Shown: one piece after another, positions 24,319 through 37,109 of the stretch
Position numbering within the stretch: the first letter of the stretch is position 1
Layout of the letters: each line of letters starts with the position of its first letter
Origin: Jacaranda mimosifolia
Lineage: Eukaryota > Streptophyta > Magnoliopsida > Lamiales > Bignoniaceae
DNA length: 64,000 bases
NCBI GenBank assembly: GCA_018894105.1
Contig: CM032125.1
Span: 28,195,032-28,259,031 of the forward strand
Direction of reading: 5' to 3'
Notes under the pieces: model-generated
The model's input: the letters and a program-made list of their open reading frames with translations, nothing else
What the model was told of the DNA's origin: nothing
Databases searched by the model: none
Program-made: the position numbers and the translations under genes

Positions 24319-25129
24319 GGAAGTTGTTAGTAATAGTGAAAGGTAAGGAATTGTGGCTCTCTTGACATGGGATGTTATAATAGGATTTCTCTTTTGCCCT
24401 AAATGACCTTTTTCTTTTTATTTCTCAAGAAAACTATCTGACATAGTATGTTATAATAGGATTTCCTTTTTGCCCTAAATGACCTTTTTCCTTTTGTTTC
24501 TCAAGAAAACTATTTGTATAGGCGAAGATTAGGCATTGACCCCTATCTTGTATATTAATGATAAGATAAAATATAATACAATATTTTACATGTGGAAAGC
24601 TACAAAACAAGGAGTATTCCTCCCTTCTTAAGAGTTGAGATAGATCAAAAAAATTAAAAAACTAATATTGTTTCCTTGCAAAAAAGGATTACTATTCCAT
24701 TTACAGGACTTTACACTTGAGTAAAAATCCAATTTTTTTCACGAGCCTTGGAGTGGATGTTTCATAGCTAGAGAGGCAAAAGGGGCAAAATATTGGGAGA
24801 AGTAGAGTTAAAAGATAAATAAGAAGTATTATTCTCTTGTATTGATTTCAAAGAAGAGAGAAATAATTATGAAGTACACAATTCATTATCAATGACTAAT
24901 TTTGGGTGCAACACTATGAAGATACTTGAATTTTCTTTTTAATATATTTATGTAATAATCCGTATCAAATTAAATGGAATACATTGAAGTAAATGAGATA
25001 TGCAATTTTGAGACAAAGCGAATGCTTATTCTCACAAATCATATTCAATAAATACAGTGATATCCCTTTAATAAGTGAACACATTACACATCAATGTAAC
25101 ATGCTATTAAAACTTAAAGTTTAAATACA

Positions 25130-25960
25130 ATATGTCATGTCACGATATTTTTTTTATTGTAAAGATAGGTAAATATTTTCCAAATATCTATTCTAAGTAC
25201 TTCAAAAATTCATCTAAAAAGTTAATCAGAATCTCTTGAAACTTGTTATTATGATATGAATTTCAAGAACAAATATAACATTGCCATGACTTATATATAT
25301 GTGTGTGTGCGCGCGCGACTGAGAGAGAGAGAGAGAGACATTCATAACTAAAAGTTTATCAATTTGTTTTTAAACTTGTTATTATAATATAATTTTGGGT
25401 ACAAATATGACATTTTCATGACTTTTTTTATGTAAAACAAGGCAAATATTTTCTAAATATCCGTTATACATGAGTTCAAATATTTTGTAATTAATTAAAA
25501 TATTCTGAAATTTTAGTAGTACAATGTGAGTATCAGGTACAAGTATGACATGATCAAAAAAAAAATTTGTGTGTGTGTGTAAAGCAAGGCAATTATTTTC
25601 CAAATATCCATTATATATGGATTTTGAACATTTTACAGCTGGAAATTAATCAAAATTTTAATTCTTTCAAAACTTGGTAGCACAATATGAGTTTCAGGCA
25701 GAGATATGATTTTTTTTTTTTTTTTCCAAGTAAAACAAGGCACATATGTTCTGAATATCCATGATACATCTCTTCGAACACTTTATAATTAAAAATTAAT
25801 CAAGATTTTTGAAACTTGTTCTTATAACGTGAGTTGACGTACAAAAATGACATTATCATGATTTTTCTATGTAGTTAAAATGAGTTTAGATATTTATTGT
25901 ATATGAGTTCTAATATTTCTAATTGAAAATTAATCAAAATCTATTTAACATAACCAAAAT
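25130..25960. repeat. Degenerate satellite, about six units of roughly 145 bp
   Basis: Recurring blocks in fixed order: a T-rich start, GTAAAACAAGGCA, AATATTTTCTAAATATCC, a TAATTAAAAATTAATCAA-like block, GAAACTTGTT, then TACAAATATGACATT and CATGA. Units start near 25146, 25290, 25422, 25555, 25711 and 25860. Simple repeats (GT, GC, GA) are embedded near 25300-25338 and 25570. The surrounding 24319-26050 has no coding signal. Confidence 0.7.
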
Positions 25961-26049
25961 AGAAGGGAAAAAAGGGTACTTGTTTTATTTTTAATTACAC
26001 ACTCATGAATCACAATGAAAAATGACTTTGTAAAACACTAATATTATCA

Positions 26050-26547
26050 TATGAAAACTTCCAATTTTCAGTTCAATTTTCCCCTATACCCAAAAGGGAA
26101 AAAGACGGTCAAAAAAAAATAAAAAAAAGAAAAGAGAAGAAGAGAGAGGGAGAGAGGGGGTAAAAAAATTGAAAAGAAAAGAAGAGAGAGAGAGAAAAAA
26201 ATAACAACAACATGCGTGCGCTCACACACACACACACAGAGAAATATCCTAAAAACAGACCCAATTATCAGAAAGATAGAAACCCTCAAAAAAGTACCAA
26301 ATCGAACCGAAAAGGGGTAAAAATTTAAGAATAAAAAGCATAAAAACGACTGTTTCAACTTCTGTCCCCCCCCCCCCCCCCCCCCCCCCCAAAAAAATCT
26401 CATCCTATTGTGAAATTGAAATCCCTTTTCAACGAATCCAAAGCCTAAAAAATCCATAAAAGGAGCAAAATTCTTCAACCCAATCTGCATATCAAACTCA
26501 ATACACTCTTTCATACACATGCATAATTGCTCATACCTCCACACATT
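26050..26547. other. Low-complexity flank left of the gypsy element
   Basis: Purine-rich GA runs (26115-26200), a CA repeat (26223-26240) and 25 C followed by 7 A (26366-26397). The predicted minus-strand frame here translates these repeats and is not a gene. Since the gypsy element seems to have landed in exon 1 of PABN copy 2, this could be the promoter/leader side of that gene, but no motif proves it. Confidence 0.5.
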
Positions 26548-27053
26548 TGTTATGCACAAACTTAAGAGAAACACGTTTTCCTTCTTTTCTTTTCTTTTAA
26601 TTTCTGTTTCATGTTAAATGACATCATTCCACTACGCTGAAAACGACGCCGTTTCTTTCTCAGTTAAGTTCTGCCCAGTATAAGGCTAAATAAAGATACA
26701 ACGTCGTCCCCTTTAGCATGAACAACGTTGTCTTGTTTAGTTTCCAGGTAACTACTCGACTGATGGTGATGTCGACGCGTGGCTATTGCTATCTGATGAT
26801 TAGGGCTTAATTGTGCAATTAGTTGGTTGTCTCTTTCTTTAAATAGAAGGATTGTCTTGGGGATATGTAAACTGAATTTTTAATGAACAATCGTTCCTTG
26901 TTTTCTATTTTTATCACTCTTTCCCAAACTTACACACTAACACACACTTCACACCTTGAATCACAACATGTCGGTCACACTACTTCCCCACATCACTGAA
27001 GCTCCAACTGCGTCGAGTAATTGTTCGCCGAGACCTATAGCTCAAGTGCAACA
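26548..27053 (+). repeat. Left (5') LTR of the gypsy element
   Basis: A direct repeat of 33281-33785 with scattered differences. A TATA-like TTTAAATAGAAGG lies near 26838-26850 and a CA-rich stretch follows the probable transcription start. Confidence 0.85.
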
Positions 27054-27159
27054 AGTGGCATCGGAGCCGTCGTGTTCTGGAACCATGGCAAAGAACAAGA
27101 ATCGTACAGAAGCCTTGCAATAGCAAGTCACCGAGCTCAAAGAAAACAATCAGTTACTT

Positions 27160-28258
27160 ATGGTAAACCAGCAAGAACTGAAGCAGCAGATAGAGGGACT
27201 GTTCAAGCGATTCGAGGAGATGATGAATTTTAGTAAAGGGAAGGAACCAATCTCACTATCACCTTCATCCTCACAGGTTAACCTCCGCCCCAGGTGTGAT
27301 GCCGGAATACCATTATCTTCACCACTCCCTAAAACTTTTGAAGGACCCAACCCCAGCTTGAAAAACCCCAAGGTTGAGTTCCCTAGATTCAGTGGACACA
27401 ATCCTAGAAAGTGGCTTAGGAAGTGTCGCAAGTATGTTCTCTTTAACCCTATGGCTGATTATGAAAAAAATTTGATGGCTGCATTACATATTGAAGATTT
27501 AGCAGATAGTTGGTACCTTAACTACATTGAGGGCAAGGACAGCATGGAGTGGGAAAGATTTGCTGAATTAGCCATGCATAGGTCCTCTATTCAAAGTGGG
27601 CATAGCATTATAGGTTGTTTTACCAAACTAAAGCAAGAGCACAGAATCACTGAATATGCTTTAAAATTTGAAGAGTTAAAAGCCTTCATGCTAAATATGA
27701 ATCGAAGCTTAACAGAAGATTATTTTGTTCAAAGCTTCATTAGTGTCCTTAAGGAAGAAATTGGTCAGATAGTTGAAATGCTTAACCCAACCTCACTGTC
27801 TGATGCAATTCATGTGGCCCGAAAGCAAGAAATCCTCATTGAGGCCCTCGGTAAAGGGACAAAAAACTTGAAAACTGTAGGAGCGGTGCCCTGGAAGCTG
27901 GAAAACTGAACCTAACTCCTCAAAAATTAACTAAGAAAAGCCACCCAAATATCCTCCCATCAAGAGGTTGACCCCTGAGGAAATGGGAGAAAGGAAAAAG
28001 AAAGGATCATGCTTCAATTGTGATGAGACGTACCATATAGGGCATAAATGTAGGAAGTTGTTTGTGATCTTGGGGGATGAGGTTGAAGAGGAGAAGGAAG
28101 AAAAACCTTTACACATCTTAGTAAGCACTTTGGCAGGGCATATACTACCTGACACTATTAAACTCATAGGCAAGGTAGGCACCCACAGCCTCACTATCCT
28201 AATTGACACAGGAAGCACTCATAGTTTTCTAGATCCAAACACCGCTAGACAGCTTTAA
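27160..28258 (+). pseudogene. Gypsy gag-protease remnant
   Basis: Frame 27160-27909 (249 codons) is a retrotransposon Gag with a coiled N-terminus and the capsid core (VEFPRFSGHNPRKWLRKCRKY to SWYLNYIEGKDSMEWERF). After a frame break, 27968-28258 has a zinc knuckle with C-x2-C-x4-H-x4-C spacing (CFNCDETYHIGHKC, about 28010-28051) and then aspartic protease with the active site LIDTGSTHSFLD (about 28198-28233). The stop at 28256-28258 and the break at about 27910 show decay. Some coding sequence probably lies upstream of 27160 in another frame. Protease continues decayed to the solo LTR at 28427. Confidence 0.82.
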
Positions 28259-28426
28259 TGTGAAATAGAACATGCACACACTATGATTGTTACTGTAGCA
28301 TATGGGGGGAAGATGGAGTGTCACTCTAAGTGTTCTAATTTTACCTAGGAAATGAGAGGGCACTAGTTCACTACTAGTGTGAGATTACTTGGGTTGGGGG
28401 GGTTGTGATATTATCCTTGGAGTAGA

Positions 28427-29641
28427 TGTTAAGTCCATATTAGTATTAATTTCAATATCATATTTAGGACTTAACAACTAATTTTCTTATTTAAAAAATT
28501 ATAATTCCCTTGTTAATTGGTGAAAAATTGGAATTATAGGAATATAAGTGGAGAAGCTACAAAATGGGACAAATTGACAAAAGTTGATGGGAATGCTGAC
28601 AGGATGACACTTCATGATCTAATCAAGGATGGGCAGAAAAATCTTTTTATTTATTCGAGTCATATTCTAATTAGAAGACTCCTTTAATCAGTTATAAATA
28701 GGCCTTTTAGACGCTTAGTTAGAGAGGATTTTTGGGGGGGATTTGCTAGTTTGGAAATTAGAAGTATCACGAGAATTCGGGATTTAGAGGAGGACAAAGT
28801 GGAGATCAGATTCATCTAGAAATAGAGTTTCTTCTTCTTCCTTTGATTTTCTTTTTAATTCTGGATTTGAAACGGTGTTTAATTTTATTCATGTTTTGTT
28901 TGACAATTCAATCATGAACTAATTCATTACTCTAGGATTATGATGGATTCTTTTGAATAAATTGATACATGATTTTCTTCCGTGAAATTAATAGCACTTA
29001 AGGTTATTTCTTTTATTGTGTGCTTTTTCTATTTGATTGTCTAATCAATAGTCAAGTGTATCTTTAAACCCTAGAGGAGTCTTGGAAAAGAAAATCTAGG
29101 AATTGATTGACAATAGAAGACCTTAGGATTAATTGTTCAAATTGATGAACTAATTAATTTGTGAGTAGGATAGGAATATATCTGTTTTCCCTGAGGAGTT
29201 AGTTGAGTAGTACAACCTTATTCATAATTTAGTTAATTCACATAGGAATATAGTGAATTGAATAAATTAGGGATTTGATTGCGGGTAATTCGGAAGAACC
29301 TCGTAATTGCATAAGACTCAGAACTAATAACTTGTTATTAATTTCATTGGGAGAAAATTATGTAATCAACTTATTCGATTGAAGAAATCATAATTCTAGT
29401 CTTACATATCTTGATAGAAATCTTAATCAGTACCATTTTTCTTATTTTCATTAGTTTAGTTTTAATTCTTATTTAATTGATTTTGTTTGAATAAAACAAG
29501 TGTGTGGTAAATTAATAATTAGTAGCGAATAATTTAGTTTCTCGTGGGATCGACACTCTTTTCATCATTTTATTACTTATTGCGACACGTGCACTTGCGT
29601 ATTTGTTTGCATTATTTATTTTTGCACAAAACAAGTCAACA
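28427..29641 (+). mobile_element. Solo LTR (1,215 bp) inserted in the gypsy pol
   Basis: The block begins TGTTAAGTCC and ends AAGTCAACA, flanked by perfect 5-bp duplications GTAGA (28422-28426 and 29642-29646). Joining the flanks restores gypsy sequence across the insert (…ILGVD then LRKLG…). A TATA-like AGTTATAAATAGGCC is near 28689-28703. There is no internal region, so this is one LTR left by recombination between the two ends of another element. Its 3' part (GTGGGATCGACACTC, ACTTGCG) resembles LTR ends of Tat/Athila-like gypsy elements. Confidence 0.85.
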
Positions 29642-32600
29642 GTAGACATCCTTAGGAAGCTAGGACTAGTAACTTTTGACTTTGACAGGCCTAGTATTCA
29701 ATTTAAGAGAGAGAGCATGAGAGTCATACTGTTAGGGGCTCCAACTCAAGTCTCTTTAAGGATGATAACTAGTAAGGAACTTCACAAGATGCTTAGGAAA
29801 AAGAAAGCCCCACTGATCAGCTGCTTATGCATGGTTACTACCCTCCAAGACCCAAAGAAACCTGAGGGACCCCTAGAATTACAACCTTTGCTAAACCACT
29901 ATTACTACCTTTTTCAAGAACCCACAGGGTTATCTCCCAATAGGTCACATGACCATCAAATTCTTCTTAAACTAGGATAGAGCCCTTCAAATAGCATCCA
30001 ATAGATACCCTTACATCCAACAGGTAAAAATCAATAAACTAGTGGCTGAAATACTAAGACAAGGCATCATACAACCTAGCAAAAGCCCATACTCATCACC
30101 AGTCCTACTAGTTAAGAAAAAATATGGAACGTGGAGGTTCTATGTGGATTATCGAAAGCTAAACTCACTCACTATCAAAGATAACTGCCCAATTCCTTTA
30201 GTTGATGACCTCCTAGATGAGTTAGGTAGGGCTAAAGTTTTCTCAAAAATTGATTTAAGGGCAGGTTACCACCAGATTAGGATGCATCCTTCAGATATTT
30301 CTAAAACAGCTTTTGTGACCTCTTCAGGCCTTTATGAATTTTAAGTGATGCCCCTTGGGCTGACTAATGCCCCAGCCACTTTCCAATCACTCATGAATCA
30401 TGTCTTTAGGGAGCAGTTGAGGGACTTTGTCTTAGTATTTTTTGATGACATACTAGTGTATAGCAAGTCCGTAGAAGAACATAAAAAACACCTCCATCTT
30501 GTATTCGAGAAACTGGCACACCACCAGTTTTATAGTAAGGCTTCTAAGTGTTCTTTCAGCCAACTTAAGATTAACTACCTGGGGCATATTATCAGTAGGC
30601 AAGGGATAGAAGTAGATCCCAAGAAGGTAAAAGCCATGGTTGAATGGCCAGCTCCCAACAATGTGAGGGCCTTGAGAGGGTTTCTAGGACACCCAAATGT
30701 CTCATGAACTAACTCACAAAGCATACGCTATAGGTTCTAGCCTTGTTGCGGGGGTCCGTTGGCTTAAGACATGCGGTCTGGGGCGACGCAGCATAGCGGG
30801 CAAGTTGTGGCATGTTGCTAGCAAGCGGGAAATGATGCCAAATACTTCGTGCAGGACTAATATAAGATGATGGCATACCATATAAACCTTGGACTTACAT
30901 GTGGCCGTACTTGGGCGAGGCACAAACGAAGGGTGCTACAGCATGGCCTAAGCACTCCAAGCGAGTGACGAACATGAGGATTGCGTTGTGGGCATGCGAG
31001 TGACCCTCAATACCAAGACGGAGCGAGATTGCTTCTTTGCCATTGAGAGATGCACATAAGGGACCTTGGATTGAGAACGTGCATGCTGGCTAGTCGGGGA
31101 CCATTAAGGAAACACACTCGGTGTGATGGACACGAGCCTTCAATGATTGTAGGCATTCGGAATAGGCAAGTACGCAAGTACCAGGAGGTGTTCTGATGCT
31201 TATGCTAGTAAGCTACTGGGCCGAATTGAGAAGCGGGTCATCAGTAAGACTCGTGATGGACATTGGCAGATCGTAGGTTGGGTGGAACCTGAGATGCCAT
31301 ACAGATAGATAGTTGTTCTGCTGCATAGATAACGTCCATCTGTGACACCAGGGAACTCAACAAGCCTTCGACTCACTTAAAAAAATCATGACCCAAGCTC
31401 ATGTTCTTCAACTCCCAGACATCAATAAAACCTCCACCATAGAAACTGAAGCCTGTTATGGAGGGTTTATGGTTGTGCTAACACAAGAGGGACATCCTAT
31501 AGCTTACATTAGCAAAGCTCTTGGAACCAAAACCTTAGGAATGTCAGTTTATGAGAAAGAACTATTTGTTGTGATATTTGCTGTTGAAAAATGGAGATCT
31601 TACCTCTTACACAACCCTTTGTTATTAAAACTGACCAAATAAGCCTCAAATACCTTCTTGAACAAAAAATATACACCCCTTTACAACATAAATACCTAAC
31701 CAAGTTCTTGGGGTTTCATTACAGCATTGAGTATAAAAAATGAGTTGAGAACAAAGCCGCCAATGCCTTATCAAGAAGGGACATGCAAGAGAGTCAATGT
31801 CGAGCTCTAACTATCCTCAAACCTTTATGGATGGAAGAACTTGGAAGCAGTTATCAAGGAGGCCTTGTGGCTCAAGAAGTAGTGGCTAATAGCATGCTCT
31901 ATCCTTATAATCTTTCTTTCTATACCTATCATGATGGTATTATTAGGTTCAAAGGGAGGTTGTATGTTGGCAACACTACTGACCTCAGATAGAAGATCAT
32001 GCAATTCATGCATGCCTCTAGCATGGGAGGCCACTGTGGAGTTCAGGTCACACTACATAGAATCAAGACTATTTTCTCATTGCCAGGGGTGCATGATCAA
32101 GTTTACAAAATAGTCACTAAATGTCATATCTGTCAGTTAAGCAAACATTAGAACTTAAAGACCCCCAAACTCTTGCAACCACTACCAGTACCTTAGCAGG
32201 CTTGGAAGGACTTGACTATGGATTTTATTGAGCAATTACCCAGTTCAAAAGGAAAGGATGTGATTTGGGTGGTGGTGGACCAGTTCACAAAATATGAATA
32301 TTTTTTTGCTCTCTCACACCCTTTCACAGCCACACACATTGCACACATCTTCCTTGATAACATTTACAAATGACACGGTTTACCACATAGCATCACAACT
32401 GATAGGGATAAATTTTTTGTTAGTTACTTTTGGTAGGAATTACTCAATAATCTGGGCATCCAACAGCAGGTGAGCACCGCATACCACCCCCAAACGGATG
32501 GCCAAACAGAAGAGTCAACCAGTGCTTGGAAGCATACCTGCATTGCATGTGCAAGACAACTTCTAAGAAATGGCTAAGGTGGTTGGCAATGTCTAAATTT

Positions 32601-33251
32601 TGGTATAATACTAATTAGCATACATCCATCACAATAACCCCCTTCGAGGCACTTTATGGATATAAACCCACGCAACTAGCCATGGAGCTACCACAATCAG
32701 CTTCAGTTGTTGGCATTGAGCAAATCATGAAGGAAAAGCAACTGATTGTCCAACATCTCAAGGAACAGTTAACCCGAGTTCAGGATCGTATGAGGCAAGT
32801 AGCTAACAAGAAAAGATCTGACGTCCAGTTTCAAGTAGGAGACCTTGTTTACTTAAAGCTTAGATCCTACAGGCAACTGACGGTAATGAAGAGTAAGGTG
32901 TGGAAACTTAGCCCAAAGTACGCGGGACCATTTCTAGTCATTGCAAGAGTTGGTGAGGTCGCTTATAGACTCCAGCTAACTATAGATGCTAAGATTCATC
33001 TTGTACTTCATATTTCAATGCTCAAAAAGAAGATAGGAACTTCAGACCGCGTCTCCAGTACCTTGCCACCTTTTGACGATGATGGAGGATTTATGTTGTA
33101 ACCTGAAAAGATACTGGCTAGGCGACTCATCAAACGGAAGAACGCTCCAATACCGCAACTATTAATCAAATGGGCTCACTTGCTGAAAGATAAGGCCACC
33201 TGGGAAGATTATCACACCATTACTGCAAAGTTTCCACAACCGAAGTCTTGA
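29642..33251 (+). pseudogene. Gypsy pol remnant: RT, RNase H, integrase, chromodomain
   Basis: The frame 29603-29980 begins inside the solo LTR and covers the protease-RT linker. RT spans about 30042-30707 with [14 protein letters not shown], the QIRMHP block and the active site VFFDDILVYSK (about 30438-30470); a TAA at 30342-30344 interrupts it. RT/RNase H is split by a GC-rich insert; RNase H resumes at 31355 (QQAFDSLKKIM) and runs to about 31760. Integrase (about 31990-32600) shows TMDFIEQLPSSKGKDVIWVV and STAYHPQTDGQTE with many stops. The C-terminus ends with a chromodomain-like WAHLLKDKATWEDY (about 33169-33210) and a stop at 33249-33251. In chromoviruses this domain guides integration to chromatin. 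Confidence 0.85.
30694..31343. other. GC-rich insert of unknown origin in gypsy pol
   Basis: About 650 bp with visibly higher GC than everything around it interrupts RNase H-proximal RT. The six bases GACACC occur at both edges (30688-30693 and 31344-31349), which could be a target duplication. About 35 residues of the expected RT/RNase H connection are also missing. It has no TG...CA ends, no inverted repeats I can see, and no reading frame I recognise. It might be a fragment of another transposon or of a captured gene. Confidence 0.55.
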
Positions 33252-33280
33252 GGGTAAGATTGATGAGAATGAGGGGGCTA

Positions 33281-33785
33281 TGTTATGCACAAACTTAAGA
33301 GAAACACATTTTCCTTTTCTTCTTTTTTTTAATTTCTGTTTCTAGTTAAACGACGCCATTCTACTATGATAAAAACAAAGCCGTTTCTTTCTCAGTTAAG
33401 TTCTACCCAGTATAAGGCTAAATAAAGATACAACGACGTCCCCTTTAGCATTAATGACATCATCTTGTTTAGATTCCAAGTAACTACCAGGCTGATGGTG
33501 ATGTCGATGCATGGATATTGCTAGCTGATGATTAGGGTTTAATTGTGAAATTAGTTGGCTGTTTTTTTCATTAAATAGAAGGATTGTCTTAGGGATATGT
33601 AAGCTAAATTTTTAATGAACAATCATTCCTTGTTTTCTGTTTTTATCACTCTTTCCCAAACTCACACACTAACATACACTTCACACCTTAAATCACTACA
33701 CGACGGTCGCACCACTTCCCCACGTCACTGAAGCTCCAACTGCGCTGGGTAATTGTTCACCGAGATCTATAGCTCAGGTGCAACA
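33281..33785 (+). repeat. Right (3') LTR of the gypsy element
   Basis: A direct repeat of 26548-27053, directly after the purine tract, ending GTGCAACA. Confidence 0.85.
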
Positions 33786-33944
33786 ACATCATTAGCTATA
33801 GATAGAGATATAGAGAGACTGGAGCCTCAAGAACAACTTGAACAAGATGACGATATTTACTACGGTGACATGCTTGACGAGCAATTTTGACCATTCTTCC
33901 AACCTGAAAGCCTCCATTGACTCCAAAACTAAGGTATGTGCATA

Positions 33945-33946
33945 TT

Positions 33947-33982
<36 letters not shown>

Positions 33983-34010
33983 AATGAGTGAGTGAGTGAG
34001 TGATTGTATG
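33945..34010. repeat. GT and GAGT microsatellite in PABN copy 2 intron 1
   Basis: A run of TG dinucleotides followed by GAATGAATGAGTGAGTGAGTGAGTG, just after the donor of exon 1. Confidence 0.8.
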
Positions 34011-35809
34011 TGTGTGAAAAGAAATATAAGTAGGTATATTTATATAAATCTGCGTATAGGGATATGTGTCTGAATTTGGTGGCCTTTTAATTTCATAGGA
34101 GTTGGAGAGCATGAAGAAGAGATTACAGGAGATTGAGGAAGAAGCAGGTGCACTTAGGGAAATGCAAGCCAAGGTTGAGAAAGAGATGGGTGCAACTTAA
34201 GGGTTTTTTTTTTTTTTACTTATCTTTAGCATATGTATTTGGAAGCATGATGTCTCTATTGGTTTATTTTACAAAGATTTGATTTGCGAAGTTTCAATTT
34301 GGGATCTATAATTTTTCAATCTGGTTTTTGTTGGGTAGAAATGGTGTGTGTAATTGTTGCAGGAATTAAATAATTATATGGTAATTTTAGTTGGTGACTG
34401 ATACTCAAAATGGCTATTGGATTTAATTCTACAAGGAACTTAATTACAGGGATTCTACTATTTCAGTAAACGTGATTGGCAACAAATGATAAATTGGTTA
34501 CTTGATATAATTAAGATATATTTTATTCATTTCATTGCGGTCTTGTATGGTACATTTCATATTTGTTAATCTTATGTTACATTAATGTCAAAAGTTAATA
34601 AAATTATGGTGTTATCTTAGTATATGTCTCACAAGATACCTCATTCATTTCAAGACTAACTCAATAGGTTGATTTTGAAAAAATGGACAATGGTCATATT
34701 CTAGGAAAAAGGGGTCAAAACAACACTTTTAGATGTTTGAAGCTTTGGCATTTGATGAATTTGGAAATAGAGATAGGATATCATATATTTCATTTGTTTG
34801 AAAGGCTACTAACTGCAGTGGAATTGGTGTTTGGTGGGATCTAATACTCTTTGAGGTTTCAAAATTAATCTTTCCCACTTTGATTCTTTAGTAACAAAGC
34901 ACCCCCAAAATGGTAAAAGGTAAATAACACACACCCATGTATGCTTACGCGTCACATGCAACGTACACGCATACATACCCCTAAAAGTCAAACAGTTATT
35001 GAAACAAATGTATTCATAGTTTTGTGGCATATGGAGCAAGAAATAACAAGGAAATCTTAGCATTGGGATCCACGTACCCTTACCAATGGCCATCGGAAGC
35101 AACAACTTACATGTATAACTCCTTGGTTATTTTGCATTCGTAAATTTTCTAATCATTTTCATGTTGCTCCTGCGCTCCATTTTCTCACTCTGAGATCTCA
35201 ATTTTGTTTTTTTCTTCATTTCCCTCTATCTTAGCCCAATATCTTTTCTCTTTTCTCTTCCTGTTCCCCTCGCCACTCTTGGCCTCTCTTCTACCTAATT
35301 GTGCATATAAGTTATTCTACAGATACTTATAGACAATGCTAAATGTAACGATTAGTTGGGTGGTTATGAATTGCATAATGATTTTGGGATGGGGATGAGT
35401 ACTTTATTAGATTGGCTTTTAAGGTGGGGTTTTTATTTGGAAGCAATAAAAAGTTGTACACTTTGAATTGCAAGGGTGAAAGAATGTCGCAAAAAAAGTT
35501 GAAGAGGGCAAAAATGAAACTTGCATTTTGATGTGTTAGTTACACAACATGGACTTTGACCAAGTCTTCATGGTAATTGAAGTTTACAATGCACAATTAT
35601 GACATCAAAGTCTAAGCTCAAACTTTTTTATTTTGAGAAGATTTATGCAATGTACAAGTCCAATTATTTAAATCAAGGCTATTATTGTTTTACCTTTGTT
35701 TCTTTACGATGCAAAATCTTGTTATTGAAATTTGAGTTGGATTTTTTAATTTGAGGAAGTTTAATGTTATTCACTAAATGCAAGTCTAATTTTTTGGCTG
35801 TTATCAATT

Positions 35810-37085
35810 TACATTTCTTATATCAGGCATTTATGTTATGTGGCCCTTAACCTGCTTTCCACTAATTGCATTGATATTTTTGTCCCAGCTACTTAATTTT
35901 TTTGTTTAGACCACTTACCTTTCTGTTTCATGCATTTGTAGTATGTGGCCCTTACCTTGCTTTCTGGCTTTACCCTTCCCGTTTTTTGTTTCCATTGATT
36001 TCTCTTTTCTTTTGATTTACCTTTTTCCTTTCACATTCATTTTGATTTACCTTTTTCCTTTCACAATTGCATCATAATATATTTTTTTTCCTTATTGTAT
36101 ATTTGCAATGCGTGATATTTTATTCCAACTATTTACTTTCTTGGTACATTCAAACCGCTCTACCTTTTCTATTTCATGCATTTGTATTATGTGGCCCTTA
36201 CGTTGCATTCCACCAATTGCCCTGGCATTTTTATTCCATACATTTACTTTCTTGGAACAATCTAACTCTTTATCTTTCTTATTTCACATGTTTGTATTAT
36301 GTGGCCCATAGCTTGCTTCTTGGCATTACCCTTCTTTTCATTATGTTTCACCTATTTCTCTTCTTTTTTTAATTTACCTTTTTCCTCGCATAATTGTAGT
36401 ACAATGTCTCTTTTTCCTTCTTGTACGTTTCCAATGTAGGATAATTTTATTCCATTACTGTCTCAGTACACCCAAACAACTTACCTTTCTTATGTCATGC
36501 ATTTGTATCATGTTGCCCTTAAGTTATCTTCCACCAATTGACCTGATATTTTTATTCCTAACACTTATCTCTTGGTATAAACCCTTCACCTACCTTTCTT
36601 ATCTCATGTGTTTTTGCTATCTGGCCCTTAGCTTAGGTTTCAGCATTGACCTTCCCATTTCTTATTTCCACCATCTTCTCTTCCCTTTCAAATCATCTTT
36701 TTTCTTTCACATTTGCAGTGCAATATAAATATATATATATATATATTCCTTCATGTATGTTTGCAGCATGTGATATTCCTTTGCAACTACTACTTTCTTT
36801 GTACAATCCACCCATCTACCTTTATTATTTCATGCGGTTGTGTTGTCTGGCCATTAAGTTGCTTTTTGTCGATTGACATGATATTTTTATTCCAACTACT
36901 TATTTTCTCAGTATAATCCACCCACTTACCTTTCTTATTTCATGCTTTTGTATTATATGACCTTATTGTTGCTTTCCACTGATTGACCTAATATTTTCAT
37001 TCGAACGCTTACTTTTTCAGTGCACTTAAACTACTTACCTATCTTATGTCATGCATTTGAATCATGCGGCCCCCACATTGCTTTT
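35810..37085. repeat. Intronic higher-order minisatellite array 2
   Basis: The same repeat family as 1349-3120, in the corresponding intron of PABN copy 2. Short units with CCAATTGACCTGATATTTTT alternate with longer ones carrying a TTTCTTATTTCCACC block. Unit starts are visible near 35815, 35925, 36163, 36270, 36482 and 36585, with decayed units to 37085. A TA run lies at 36729-36747. Confidence 0.72.
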
Positions 37086-37109
37086 TGCGGTTCACCTAAT
37101 GTTTTTATA

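Larger units (their letters stand above)
26548..33785 (+). mobile_element. Ty3/gypsy chromovirus with two internal insertions
   Basis: LTRs at 26548-27053 and 33281-33785 start TGTTATGCACAAAC and end GTGCAACA. The flanks ACATT (26543-26547) and ACATC (33786-33790) look like a 5-bp target duplication with one change. The primer-binding site TGGCATCGGAGCC (27056-27068) and the purine tract GAGGGGGCTA (33271-33280) are in place. Domain order gag, protease, RT, RNase H, integrase, chromodomain is that of a gypsy chromovirus; LTRs of about 505 bp suggest a Reina-like lineage, not proven. It is interrupted by a solo LTR and a GC-rich block. It lies at the 5' side of PABN copy 2. Confidence 0.88.

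Noticed and set aside
26068..26574. 168-codon minus-strand frame
   Set aside because: It is a translation of GA, CA and poly-C repeats and a T-rich complement; it contains a glycine run from the C25 tract and has no domain.
33792..34172. 126-codon minus-strand frame
   Set aside because: It lies opposite the PABN exon remnants and is largely a translation of GT and GAGT microsatellites.
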